Below, in pieces: positions 7,932-15,913 of a stretch of DNA of 60,909 nt. The position numbers and the translations under genes are program-made. The DNA is from DASSJM01 sp036280655. Its GTDB lineage: Bacteria; Actinomycetota; UBA4738; HRBIN12. Below the pieces are notes generated by a model that saw only the letters and a program-made list of their open reading frames with translations, searched no databases and was not told the DNA's origin. Each line of letters starts with the position of its first letter. Position 1 is the first letter of the stretch. The stretch covers positions 1 to 60,909 of the forward strand of contig DASUQI010000018.1 in the NCBI GenBank assembly GCA_036280655.1. Direction: 5' to 3'.

Positions 7932-8862
7932 CAGCCGTGAGACCGGCGGGGAGCCACCCAGGGCGGTGTGAGGTCGCCGGCGATTGTAGGTCTCGATCCA
8001 TCGAGGGGGCGCGGCCAGCCGTTGTCCGTTCGCGCGGTAGAGACGCGCGTACGCCCACTCGTCGAGCATGGTCCGATTGAAGCGCTCCGCCTTGCCGTTG
8101 GTCTGCGGACGGTAGGGCTGGGTGATCTGGTGGCTCGCACCGATGTCGACCAGGGCCGCGGCGAAGACCTTGGACAGCGTGTAGTTCTTGGCCTGGTCGG
8201 TCATGACCCGCTGGATCCGAATCCCTTGCTCGGCCATGTGCGCGGCTGCGCGCCTCACGAACCCGGCGCAGGTCTCGCCCCTCTCGTTGGCAAGGACCTC
8301 GACGTAGGCGTAGCGGGAGTGAACGTCGATCGCCACGTGCAGGTAGTCATAGCCAGCACCACGCCCCTTGACCGCCTTGGTCTGTTGGGACTTGCCGAGC
8401 ATCTTCCAGCCGCCACCGGGACGGATCTTGCCGAGCTTCTTCACGTCGATGTGGACCAGCTCGCCCGGATGCTCGCGCTCGTACCGGATGGGCAGCGCCG
8501 TCGGCCTGTCCAGCAACGTGAGCCGGGAGAGCCCTTGGCGACGGAGCACCCCGTGGATCGTGGAGCGGGGGTGGCTCGAGCGCCGGGCCGAGCCGATGGG
8601 CCGTGCTTCGTCCGTGTGCGAGCGGCCACGATCCGTCGGATCTGTCGGGCGGACAAGGCGTGTGGATACCGGTTCGGTGCCCAGGTGCGGTCCTCGAGCC
8701 CTGCGATCCCCTGGTCCCTGAACGGCCTGAGCCACTTGTGGGCGGTCGCCCGGGACGCCCCATCGACTCGGCCGCGGCCGAGACGCTCCAGCCCTCCTCC
8801 AGGACGCGGTTGACGAGCAGGAGCCTGCCGAACGGGGTGAGACGAGCCCTACGATGGCCCAC
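7920..8862 (-). pseudogene. IS481-type DDE transposase, two frameshifts
   Basis: The gene opens with a GTG 5 nt after an AGGAGG site and encodes the helix-turn-helix start ARLTPFGRLLLVNRVLEEGW. At about 8745 the frame shifts (a base lost in a GGGG run) to continue with ASRATAHKWLRPFRDQG and SARQIRRIVAARTRTKHGP. At about 8600 it shifts again into IHGVLRRQGLSRL and the rve domain. The catalytic residues are all present: HIDVKKLG (first Asp), MTDQAKNY (second Asp) and PQTNGKAERFNRTM (Glu). The 943-nt length is not a multiple of three. The frameshifts are either decay or assembly errors; without them a protein of about 314 residues would result. Confidence 0.8.
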
Positions 8863-8925
8863 GAGAGCCTCCTTCCGGTCAGGAGCTTTGGTCAGCCCCA
8901 AACCGTGCAGGAGGCTCTCGCCTGT

Positions 8926-8948
8926 CAACAACCTTGATGGGAACTACA
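8926..8948 (-). repeat. right terminal inverted repeat of the IS481-like element
   Basis: Read on the minus strand it starts TGTAGTTCCCATCAAGGTTG, matching the left end in the first 11 positions. It lies upstream of the transposase gene and includes its probable promoter region. Confidence 0.7.
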
Positions 8949-8969
8949 GCTAGCTGGTTCTGGTCGCGG

Positions 8970-10289
8970 TCATCGGATCCCGCGTACGCCCCCGTTCGAA
9001 GAACCGTCCAGCATCGAGGAGAGGGCTGCGTCGTATGCCTGAGCGGCCTTACTCAGCGTGTACTTTTCGAGGAAGGTCTGGAGGGCGGCTGCACTCATCG
9101 CTGAGCGCTTGAACGGATCGGCCATGAGATCCTGGATCACCGCAGCGATCTCCTCCGCCACCGGATCGACCAGGACGCCGCAACCGGTCTCCTTGATCAT
9201 CTGGCCGATCTCGCCATCGGGGTCGAGGATGCCCACGATCGGAGTTCCGCTCGCGATGACCCCGTAGGCCTTGCTCGGGACGCTGATCCCCGTGTGCCCG
9301 CTCTCGAGACACACGACGGCGACGTCCGCGGCGGAGAGCATGTCCGCCAGTCGCTCCATGGGCTGGTAAGGCAGGAACTGGACGTTCTCGAGACCGAGGT
9401 CGGCCGCGAGCGCCTCGAGCTTCGGCCTCTTGTCACCGTCGCCGACGAACTGGAAAAGCGCCCGCGTGTCGCTCAGCAGGCGCGCGGCATCGATCAACGG
9501 TTCGAGGTTGTGCTTCTGCCCGAGCCGGCCCGCATACTGAACGACGAAGCGGCCATCTAGTCGATGCTCCTGCCGGAACGCGTTCGCGGCGGCGGGCACA
9601 TGGTGAACGCGCCGCTCGTCCGACCAATTCGGGATCATGACGATCCGGTCGTGTAGGTGCGGGGGCATCTTGCGCTGCACCAGGTCCTGCATGTCCCGAC
9701 CGATGACCACCGTCACCGCCGCAACAGCAAGGGTCATCCGCGTCAAGCGTTCCCAAGCCTTCGCTATCCACGAATCGGGCGACAGGACGCCCAGGCTGAT
9801 CGCGAAATCGGGAAACACGTCGTAGACGATGAGAAGGTAGGGCCGCCGAAGGAGGCGCGAGTAGAGCCAGCCCAGTGCACCGATGAATGGGGGGTTGGTC
9901 GTGATCACCATACCGCCGTAGTCCCTGCGCCTTCGCACGAGCGCCCAGCTGACGGAGAGCACGAACGTGACGGAGGAGAGTGTCCTCGACAGCAGGTTCC
10001 CTTTCTGCCTTCCGATGGTGGGAACCCGCAGGATCCGCACTCCCTCGTAGACCATCTCCTTGGGAACGGATCGCTCCTCGTCGCCGTCCGTCCCCCAGGT
10101 GGGCCTCGCCGTGTACACCGTGATCCGCCAACCGAGCTCGGCGAGCCTGGTGGCGAGCTCAGTCATGTGCATACCCGTGGAGATCATCTCCGGGTAGAAG
10201 TGCTCGCAGAGGAGGACCAGGTTCTTGGAGGAGCCCGGCCGCCCATCCGATCCAGGCCCGCCCGATGTCGGTTCGACGGGCTCACGCAT
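8970..10289 (-). CDS. GT4-family glycosyltransferase (WbuB-like)
   Basis: About 439 residues. The start is the ATG after AGGAGG (7 nt spacing); a longer upstream reading frame is not needed. The N-terminal Rossmann half has CEHFYPEMISTGMHMTELA, a donor-independent motif of the WbuB/WcaI group. The C-terminal half has VVQYAGRLGQKHNLEPL, FVGDGDKRPKLE, FLPYQP and the nucleotide-sugar motif with ESGHTGISVPSKAYGVIASG where many GT4 enzymes have E-x7-E. It transfers a sugar from an NDP donor to the growing lipid-linked oligosaccharide at the cytoplasmic face. It diverges from the sulfotransferase gene at 10554; the 264 bp between them hold no gene. Confidence 0.85.
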   Translation of the reverse strand: MREPVEPTSGGPGSDGRPGSSKNLVLLCEHFYPEMISTGMHMTELATRLAELGWRITVYTARPTWGTDGDEERSVPKEMVYEGVRILRVPTIGRQKGNLLSRTLSSVTFVLSVSWALVRRRRDYGGMVITTNPPFIGALGWLYSRLLRRPYLLIVYDVFPDFAISLGVLSPDSWIAKAWERLTRMTLAVAAVTVVIGRDMQDLVQRKMPPHLHDRIVMIPNWSDERRVHHVPAAANAFRQEHRLDGRFVVQYAGRLGQKHNLEPLIDAARLLSDTRALFQFVGDGDKRPKLEALAADLGLENVQFLPYQPMERLADMLSAADVAVVCLESGHTGISVPSKAYGVIASGTPIVGILDPDGEIGQMIKETGCGVLVDPVAEEIAAVIQDLMADPFKRSAMSAAALQTFLEKYTLSKAAQAYDAALSSMLDGSSNGGVRGIR

Positions 10290-10553
10290 CTCCACCCCTC
10301 CTTCTGCTGGAATCACTCGTCGCGGATCCGACCGTTGTCGGGCGGTCCCGGAGCCTTTCGTGTCGGCGCCCATCGAGCGCCGAAGGCCGACCCGCGAATT
10401 CTGTCGGGGGCGTCAGGCCGATCGCATGCGCGGTTCGGCGTAGGAGACCTAACGAATGCGGCCGACCGCTTCCGGGTCCGATGTCCGGATACGCCGTTTC
10501 CTACTGCGAATGGGTGATGAGCGCTCCATGAGGCCTGAGCAACGATACGAGCC

Positions 10554-11549
10554 ATGACTGCCCGGGACCACACAACGAAGGTCGTCTACGTCCTGGGGCC
10601 TGGGCGAAGCGGTACCGGTGTCCTGGGGCGGATGCTGAGCACGATCGAGGGGACGGTCTTCGCCGGAGAGCTGCGGAGATTGTGGAGTCGGGGCCTTCGG
10701 CCGGGCCGAACGTGCGCCTGCGGGCGCCCGCATGCGGAGTGCGAGGTCTGGTCCAACTTGCTGGTCCCGGGGGCGACCTTCGCGGAACCGAGCCTCGCCG
10801 AGATCGGAAGGATCCAGAAACAGGTCGCTCCCGAGCATCTGGGGTGGCGGTCCGCGTTACGGCTCGGGCGCCTCTCCTCGCCCCCTCCGCCCACCTCGGC
10901 GGCCGGCCGGTACCTCGCGGCGTACACCGAGCTGCACAAGGCATTCGCCCGGGTGACCGGTGCCGACGTCGTGATCGACAGCTCCAAGTCGGCAGCCGAC
11001 GCCGCGTTGCTGGCGGTCCGCTCCGACGTGACGACGTACGTCGTGCAGATCCTCCGAGATCCGCGCGGGGTAGCGTTTTCCCTGCAGAATCATGCCGCCA
11101 AGCGCACCGGCCTGGCTCCGCACCTGCTGGCCGTGAGGGCGTCTGTGCGATGGGTGGCGAAGCACTTGACCAATGAGGCGATCCGGCGGAGATACGGCGC
11201 GGACCGATCGATCTTGCTGCGGTACGAGCTACTGATCGAGGACCCGCGCGGTACCGTGGAAGCCGTGGCGAAGCTCGTCGGACAGCCCTCACCCGTCGTC
11301 GACTTGGCTCGGGGTGTTCCCATCCCGGTCCCGGAGGTTCATGGACCGGATGGCAGCAAGCGGCGGAGGTTCGTGACCAACGAAGTCGTGCTCCAGCTCG
11401 ACACCCGGTGGCAGCGGGAGTTCCATCCGGTGGATCGCTTCCTCGTGACGCTCTTGACCTATCCGCTCCTCCGCCGCTACGGCTATCCGATCCGGACGCC
11501 ACGTCGCGGGGACGCGGCGGAGCGACGGAAGGCGCTGCCGAACCGTTGA
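10554..11549 (+). CDS. sulfotransferase-fold protein 1
   Basis: 331 residues. The PAPS 5'-phosphosulfate loop is VLGPGRSGTGVLGRML at about 13-28. A CACGRPHAECEVW segment with three Cys follows (about 53-65), a VVIDSSKSAADAALL block at about 138-152 and the 3'-phosphate helix with ILRDPRGVAFSLQNH at about 163-177. This layout is that of bacterial Sulfotransfer family proteins related to carbohydrate sulfotransferases. The reaction would be transfer of sulfate from PAPS to a sugar hydroxyl; the acceptor is unknown. It is first of a two-gene plus-strand unit with the next gene 10 bp away. The Cys cluster is unusual for the family and may form disulfides or bind a metal. Confidence 0.82.
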   Translation: MTARDHTTKVVYVLGPGRSGTGVLGRMLSTIEGTVFAGELRRLWSRGLRPGRTCACGRPHAECEVWSNLLVPGATFAEPSLAEIGRIQKQVAPEHLGWRSALRLGRLSSPPPPTSAAGRYLAAYTELHKAFARVTGADVVIDSSKSAADAALLAVRSDVTTYVVQILRDPRGVAFSLQNHAAKRTGLAPHLLAVRASVRWVAKHLTNEAIRRRYGADRSILLRYELLIEDPRGTVEAVAKLVGQPSPVVDLARGVPIPVPEVHGPDGSKRRRFVTNEVVLQLDTRWQREFHPVDRFLVTLLTYPLLRRYGYPIRTPRRGDAAERRKALPNR

Positions 11550-11559
11550 GGGACAGGTC

Positions 11560-12489
11560 GTGGGAGGCGATCCGGGGGAACGTCACCGCCTCGAGATGGA
11601 CATGTCCGCGGAAACGAGGCCGGGCGCACCGGTGACCGTCCGTCCCACGTCGAGGTTGCCGAACTTCCTGGTGATCGGCGCGATGAAGGCGGGAACCACG
11701 AGTCTCTGGCACTACCTGCGCACACATCCGCAGGTGTTCATGCCGGATGTCAAAGAGGTCATGTTCTTCGATCCTCGGCACAACTGGAGCCGCGGCGTCG
11801 CCTGGTACGAAAGCCAGTTCCAGGGAGCCACGGACGGCCAAACCGCTCTGGGGGAGGCCTCCACCAGCTACACGAAGTTTCCCGTGGTTCGTGACGTGCC
11901 GGCTCGGATCGCGTCGATCCTGCCCGACGTGCGGCTGCTCTACGTCCTGCGGCATCCCATCGAGCGGATGCAGTCGCACTACCTCTACGCGCTGTCTCGA
12001 GGGAAGGAGCGGCGCCCGATCGAGCGGGCGTTCGCCGAGGACCCCAGCTACTTGGATATCAGCCGGTACGGCCTCCAACTGGAACAGTACGCTTCGTACT
12101 TCCCCCCCCAGCAGTTCCTGTTCATCGATTCGAGGGATCTCGCGGCCAAGCGCGTCGAGGCCCTTCGGACGATCTTCGGGTTTCTCGGAGTCGACGACGG
12201 TTGGATCCCTCCCATCGTTGATCGAGAGTTTTTCCGTTCATCGGAGCGTCGGATGAAGCCCGCCATGGCCCAGCGCCTTCGACGGATCCCCGCGCTGGCC
12301 GCGATCACGCAACACGCCCCTCGATCCGTCAGGACCCTGGCTCGAAGGCTCCCCGCCGAGCCGGTGGACGTGGAACGAGCGCAACTGTCCGACGATGTCC
12401 GGCGTCGGTTGGAGGCGTCCCTGCGCGAGGACGTCGCGCGCGTGCGCCTCTACATGCCCGACGGGTTCGACGGCTGGGGGATCGCTTGA
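11560..12489 (+). CDS. sulfotransferase-fold protein 2 (heparan-sulfate/NDST-like)
   Basis: 309 residues from a GTG with GAGG upstream; ATGs at 11596 or 11602 are equally possible starts. The 5'-PSB loop NFLVIGAMKAGTTSLWHYL is exactly the style of heparan sulfate sulfotransferases (vxGxxKaGTTsL). It is followed by KEVMFFDPRHNWSRGVAWYE and GEASTSYTKFP (typical gE.sP.Y). The 3'-PB region is LLYVLRHPIERMQSHYLYAL, and a late helix has the expected DLAAKRVEALRTIFGFLGV. This subfamily acts on glycans or glycolipids, which strengthens the idea that the locus makes a sulfated polysaccharide. It faces the convergent sulfotransferase 3 gene. Confidence 0.88.
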   Translation: MGGDPGERHRLEMDMSAETRPGAPVTVRPTSRLPNFLVIGAMKAGTTSLWHYLRTHPQVFMPDVKEVMFFDPRHNWSRGVAWYESQFQGATDGQTALGEASTSYTKFPVVRDVPARIASILPDVRLLYVLRHPIERMQSHYLYALSRGKERRPIERAFAEDPSYLDISRYGLQLEQYASYFPPQQFLFIDSRDLAAKRVEALRTIFGFLGVDDGWIPPIVDREFFRSSERRMKPAMAQRLRRIPALAAITQHAPRSVRTLARRLPAEPVDVERAQLSDDVRRRLEASLREDVARVRLYMPDGFDGWGIA

Positions 12490-12502
12490 CCGACGCCCGG
12501 CC

Positions 12503-13384
12503 CTAGTCCGCGTAGCCGATCCGGGTCGTGAGGTCCGAGGTCACCTCGACGAACACGTCTCGGACCGCGGGGGTGAAGTGGTTGCGCCAATCGCCGGCAA
12601 CCCCCTTGCGCAACTTGGAACCGGGATCCTCCTGACCCGGTTCGCGGCCCGAGAGTGTCTTGAAGCTGTAGCGGGCCAGCAACGCCCTGCGCTCGCCCGG
12701 CTCCAGTCGTACGTCGCAATGGTCGAACAGCCGTTGCCACCAGCGGTCGGAGTCCGAACCGATCAGGTCCTCATATCGAAGCAACAGGAGACCTTCCCGG
12801 TCGACGTCCGCCCAGCTTCGCAAGGCGTCGAACAGGCCGTAGTCGTGGAGACGTCGGATGGTGAAGATCAGCCCCTCTTCCTCGCTGACGGTGGCGAGGT
12901 GGTCACGGGTCCGTTGAAGACTTGGGTTGCTCCGCGTCGGATGCGACTTGGACGAGGAGAAGTACCAGCTCACGACGATGTCCCGTGGGTCGCGCGCGAC
13001 GAAGAACCCCCGCCAGGGGTCGGGCTTCGGGATCGCCGAGAAGCCCCCGAGATCGATGTAGAGGGGCGACACGATCGTGTTGCGCGGGAAGGGCGTCTCG
13101 AACCGCAGGTCTCGGTAACCTCGGTTCTTGCGGGCCTCGGGGAGACGAGGCGCGTAGGCGTAGGTGCGAAGGCCCGTCCGCTGGTAGACCTCTGGATCTG
13201 CGAGGATCTTCCGGATCCACTGGCTCCCGGTCTTGTGGAGGCAGCAGTGATAGACGTTCCGCAGCTCCGTGCGGCGCGAGACGCGAGCGAGGCGCACGCG
13301 ATTCTCGGCGAACATCGCCTTCACGCGCGGGGGGACGAGGTTCCGCAACCCTTGGTTCCGCAGGAGACGTTGCGAGACGGACAT
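12503..13384 (-). CDS. sulfotransferase 3 (cytosolic-type Sulfotransfer_1)
   Basis: 293 residues. The PAPS loop is YHCCLHKTGSQWIRKIL at about 45-61 (H-K-T-G-S/T-x-W, typical for Sulfotransfer_1). The 3'-phosphate site is RDPRDIVVSWYFSSSKSHP. Near the C-terminus GVAGDWRNHFTPAVRDVF matches the conserved kGxxGdWKxxfT region that closes over PAPS. All three signatures are intact, so this is one of the most confident enzymes of the set. It is the last gene of the large minus-strand run, 17 bp downstream of sulfotransferase 4 and convergent with sulfotransferase 2. Confidence 0.88.
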   Translation of the reverse strand: MSVSQRLLRNQGLRNLVPPRVKAMFAENRVRLARVSRRTELRNVYHCCLHKTGSQWIRKILADPEVYQRTGLRTYAYAPRLPEARKNRGYRDLRFETPFPRNTIVSPLYIDLGGFSAIPKPDPWRGFFVARDPRDIVVSWYFSSSKSHPTRSNPSLQRTRDHLATVSEEEGLIFTIRRLHDYGLFDALRSWADVDREGLLLLRYEDLIGSDSDRWWQRLFDHCDVRLEPGERRALLARYSFKTLSGREPGQEDPGSKLRKGVAGDWRNHFTPAVRDVFVEVTSDLTTRIGYAD

Positions 13385-13401
13385 GACGTGACCTCCGAGC
13401 T

Positions 13402-14322
13402 CTAGGCGTACCCGAACTCGGCCAGCTCATCACCGGCGAGGTCGTCGAACATGTCGCGCTGCTTGGGGTCGATCGCTTCTCGCCATGGCGGGATCCTCAT
13501 CCGATGCCGGTTCGCGTCGACGATCTTGACGGTGCGGAGATGCTTCGCGAAACGACCTCGGTCGTCGTCGAGCCCTGCGAACTCGATGCACCGATAGGCT
13601 TCCTTCCGGGGGTCGTCGACGAGGTCCTCGTATCGAACCAGCAGGAAGTCGTCCGCGGGCAGCAGTCGGCTCTTCTCCGCGATGTTCGAGACGAGGATCT
13701 TCCAGTAGACGGCGGCCAGGGCGAGGAACGAGTCCTCGTATGTGGCGAGCTTGTCGAGGAGCTCCGGATCGGGTATGCCGAGCCTCCATCTGTGGACGCC
13801 CTCCCAGCCGTTCCACCAGTCGACGGTGGTGTATGAATGCGCGACCGCTCTTCCGTCTCGCACGATGTGGATGAACTTCGCGTCCGGGAAGATCGCCCTG
13901 AGGAAGGCGATCCTGGACCAGCCCGAGTACTCGGCGATGAACCTCGGTTTCCGCTGGTACGCAAGGATCTCGGCGACCGTCTCCCGAAAGAGTCCCTTCG
14001 CGTACGGCGTCACGTCGCCGGCGACCAGGTCTCGGAAGGGTTCCGCGAACCCCGGGAAGCATCGGGCCCACAGCGGATACGCCTCCGTGTGCTTCGGGAC
14101 GCCCCGCGCGAATTTCACACGTGAGTCGAACGGAGGGATGTCGACGATCCTCGACAGCGCCGACACCGCGCGCACGCGCGGCAGGCGCTCGTTGTACTGA
14201 GACGGCCACCCGAAGGCCGGGTGATAGGCGATCAGGTCCATCAGAGGTGTCAGCCCGCTCCGCCCGGTCCCCACGACGAAGACCGGGCGGTCGATCAACT
14301 GTCCGTCCACGGCCGCGTTCAT
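13402..14322 (-). CDS. sulfotransferase 4
   Basis: 306 residues. The ATG overlaps the flippase stop by 4 nt (ATGA), so the two are probably translationally coupled. The 5'-PSB loop is PVFVVGTGRSGLTPLMDLI at about 16-34, the 3'-PB motif is KFIHIVRDGRAVAHSY at about 155-170, and DDFLLVRYEDLVDDP follows at about 232-246. This arrangement resembles protein/glycan sulfotransferases of the Sulfotransfer_3 group. Coupling to Wzx suggests that the sulfated product and the flipped lipid-linked repeat unit belong to one pathway. Confidence 0.85.
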   Translation of the reverse strand: MNAAVDGQLIDRPVFVVGTGRSGLTPLMDLIAYHPAFGWPSQYNERLPRVRAVSALSRIVDIPPFDSRVKFARGVPKHTEAYPLWARCFPGFAEPFRDLVAGDVTPYAKGLFRETVAEILAYQRKPRFIAEYSGWSRIAFLRAIFPDAKFIHIVRDGRAVAHSYTTVDWWNGWEGVHRWRLGIPDPELLDKLATYEDSFLALAAVYWKILVSNIAEKSRLLPADDFLLVRYEDLVDDPRKEAYRCIEFAGLDDDRGRFAKHLRTVKIVDANRHRMRIPPWREAIDPKQRDMFDDLAGDELAEFGYA

Positions 14323-15908
14323 CGCAAGCGCGCCACGCGTCGGGCCCGCGACCACAGCCATCGGCGCTGGGTCGCGGACAGCCCGGCGAAGAACCCCGCG
14401 GCGCTCAACGCAACGGTCGAGACGCCGGCTGCCAGGATCAGTCCCACCCACGTCCGCACGTGGATGGACTCGCCGCCGACGGCCGTCGCCGCGAATAGCG
14501 CACCGGTCGCGAGCGCTCCCCTGGCGAACCCCTTCACTTGGGAGACGGTGGGGATCGGCAGGAAGCGCCCGACCATCACGGGGTAGGCCAGACTCTGCGG
14601 GATCCGTCCGGCCATGAACCCGAGGGTCACGCCGGCGATGCCCATGTCGAACCGGGACACGAGCACCCACGCGAAGGCGACGGACAACCCGGCGGACACG
14701 AGTCCGAGCAGCACCTTCCGGCGCAGGTTCAACGTGAGGTCGATGATGTTCGAGTCGACCCGGATGAGGGTGAGCTGCACTACCATCAACACGATGAGGA
14801 GCGTCGCTACGAGACCGGGGTAGTACCGCAGTCCCACCCAGATCCCGAGGAACGACTTCCCCAGCAGCAAGACGCCCGCCCCGGCGACGGTGGCCATCAG
14901 CCATGCGGTTGCCATCGTCTCGTTCCGCACACGGGCCGCCCGTAGGGTCTCCCCCGCGCCGATGAGTCCGCCCAGGCCCGGCGCCATCCCGAAGATGAGG
15001 CTCGTGATGCCTGCCATGATCGTGATGGGGATGAATCGCGTCAGCGAGTAGATGGTCACCTGCGACGCGGACCCCGCGATGCCGAGCACGATGATGTCGC
15101 CGCCCATGGTGATCTTCATCACGAAGTTCCACAGGAGGAACCACCAGCTCAGCCCCAGGAAGCGGCGCACCGCCGCCAGGTCCGGCCTCGCGTATCCGAA
15201 CCACGGCACGTAGATACGGGTGAGCCAGTAATAGACGCCTCCGATGATTGCCGTCCCGGCGACCGTCGCCACCGAGACCCAGGCGAGGCTGCCTCCGATG
15301 ACGGCGGCCAGGATGATCAAGCCGCCCCCGACGAACTCGAGGGACGCGGTGAGGCCCATGCGCCTGTAGCCCACGTTCTCGCCCGCCATGACCGCCCACG
15401 GGATGTTCGCCAGGCCGGCGACGATGAGGTCGGCGATCAGGATCACCGCCGCCAACCGGATCATCGAGTAGTCCCCGGGAGGCACGTGGAGCCAGATCGG
15501 GGAGAACCAGGAGATGACCAAGCCGATCGGCACGAGGATGGGCAGGAAGATCAACCAGACGGCGAGGGCGCTGCCGACGGCCCGTCGCTTTCCCTGGAGA
15601 TCGGTGGAGGACTGACGGTTCGCCACGAACCACTTCAGCGCCTCGGCGGGCCTTCCTCCCGCGGGGTTCGTGTGGCCGATCAAGCGCTGCAGGACCTGCC
15701 AGTTACCGAATCCCACGGTTCCCAGGTAGCGCAGCAGGATGGGGTTGACCACGAGCCCCGCGATCGCCCGTGCGCCGTAGTCCAGTGCCTGCGCGATCGA
15801 GTTGAGTGACGCCTTCTTCGTCAGGCTCCCGTCGGAGAAGACCCGGGCCTTCGCGCGCGCCACGAAGCCGGGCCGGTCGACGACGCCGATCCCGGGATCC
15901 TTCGGCAT
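14319..15908 (-). CDS. Wzx-type polysaccharide flippase (MATE/MVF-like)
   Basis: 529 residues with about 12-14 transmembrane helices. The N-terminal KKASLNSIAQALDYGARAIA helix is typical of O-antigen/teichoic-acid flippases. It moves undecaprenyl-linked oligosaccharide repeat units from the inner to the outer face of the membrane. The ATG lies 5 bp after the stop of the nucleotidyltransferase-kinase gene and its own stop overlaps sulfotransferase 4, placing it in the middle of an operon. A hydrophilic insertion (about residues 80-105, GHTNPAGGRPAEALKWFVAN) lies between helices two and three. Confidence 0.87.
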   Translation of the reverse strand: MPKDPGIGVVDRPGFVARAKARVFSDGSLTKKASLNSIAQALDYGARAIAGLVVNPILLRYLGTVGFGNWQVLQRLIGHTNPAGGRPAEALKWFVANRQSSTDLQGKRRAVGSALAVWLIFLPILVPIGLVISWFSPIWLHVPPGDYSMIRLAAVILIADLIVAGLANIPWAVMAGENVGYRRMGLTASLEFVGGGLIILAAVIGGSLAWVSVATVAGTAIIGGVYYWLTRIYVPWFGYARPDLAAVRRFLGLSWWFLLWNFVMKITMGGDIIVLGIAGSASQVTIYSLTRFIPITIMAGITSLIFGMAPGLGGLIGAGETLRAARVRNETMATAWLMATVAGAGVLLLGKSFLGIWVGLRYYPGLVATLLIVLMVVQLTLIRVDSNIIDLTLNLRRKVLLGLVSAGLSVAFAWVLVSRFDMGIAGVTLGFMAGRIPQSLAYPVMVGRFLPIPTVSQVKGFARGALATGALFAATAVGGESIHVRTWVGLILAAGVSTVALSAAGFFAGLSATQRRWLWSRARRVARLR

Positions 15909-15913
15909 GGCGC

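Larger units (their letters stand above)
7908..8948 (-). mobile_element. IS481-family-like insertion sequence, about 1.04 kb
   Basis: A single transposase gene, now frameshifted, is bounded by imperfect inverted ends that begin TGTAGTTCCCA. The left end is at 7908 and the right end is its reverse complement finishing at 8948. Both are embedded in AGCTGTAG...CTACAGCT. Flanks are CGAG on the left and CTAG on the right, a near-match that could be a mutated 4-bp target duplication; some IS481 members favour CTAG sites. The element sits between the ugd relic and the first glycosyltransferase gene, ending 21 bp from that gene's stop codon. Confidence 0.75.
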
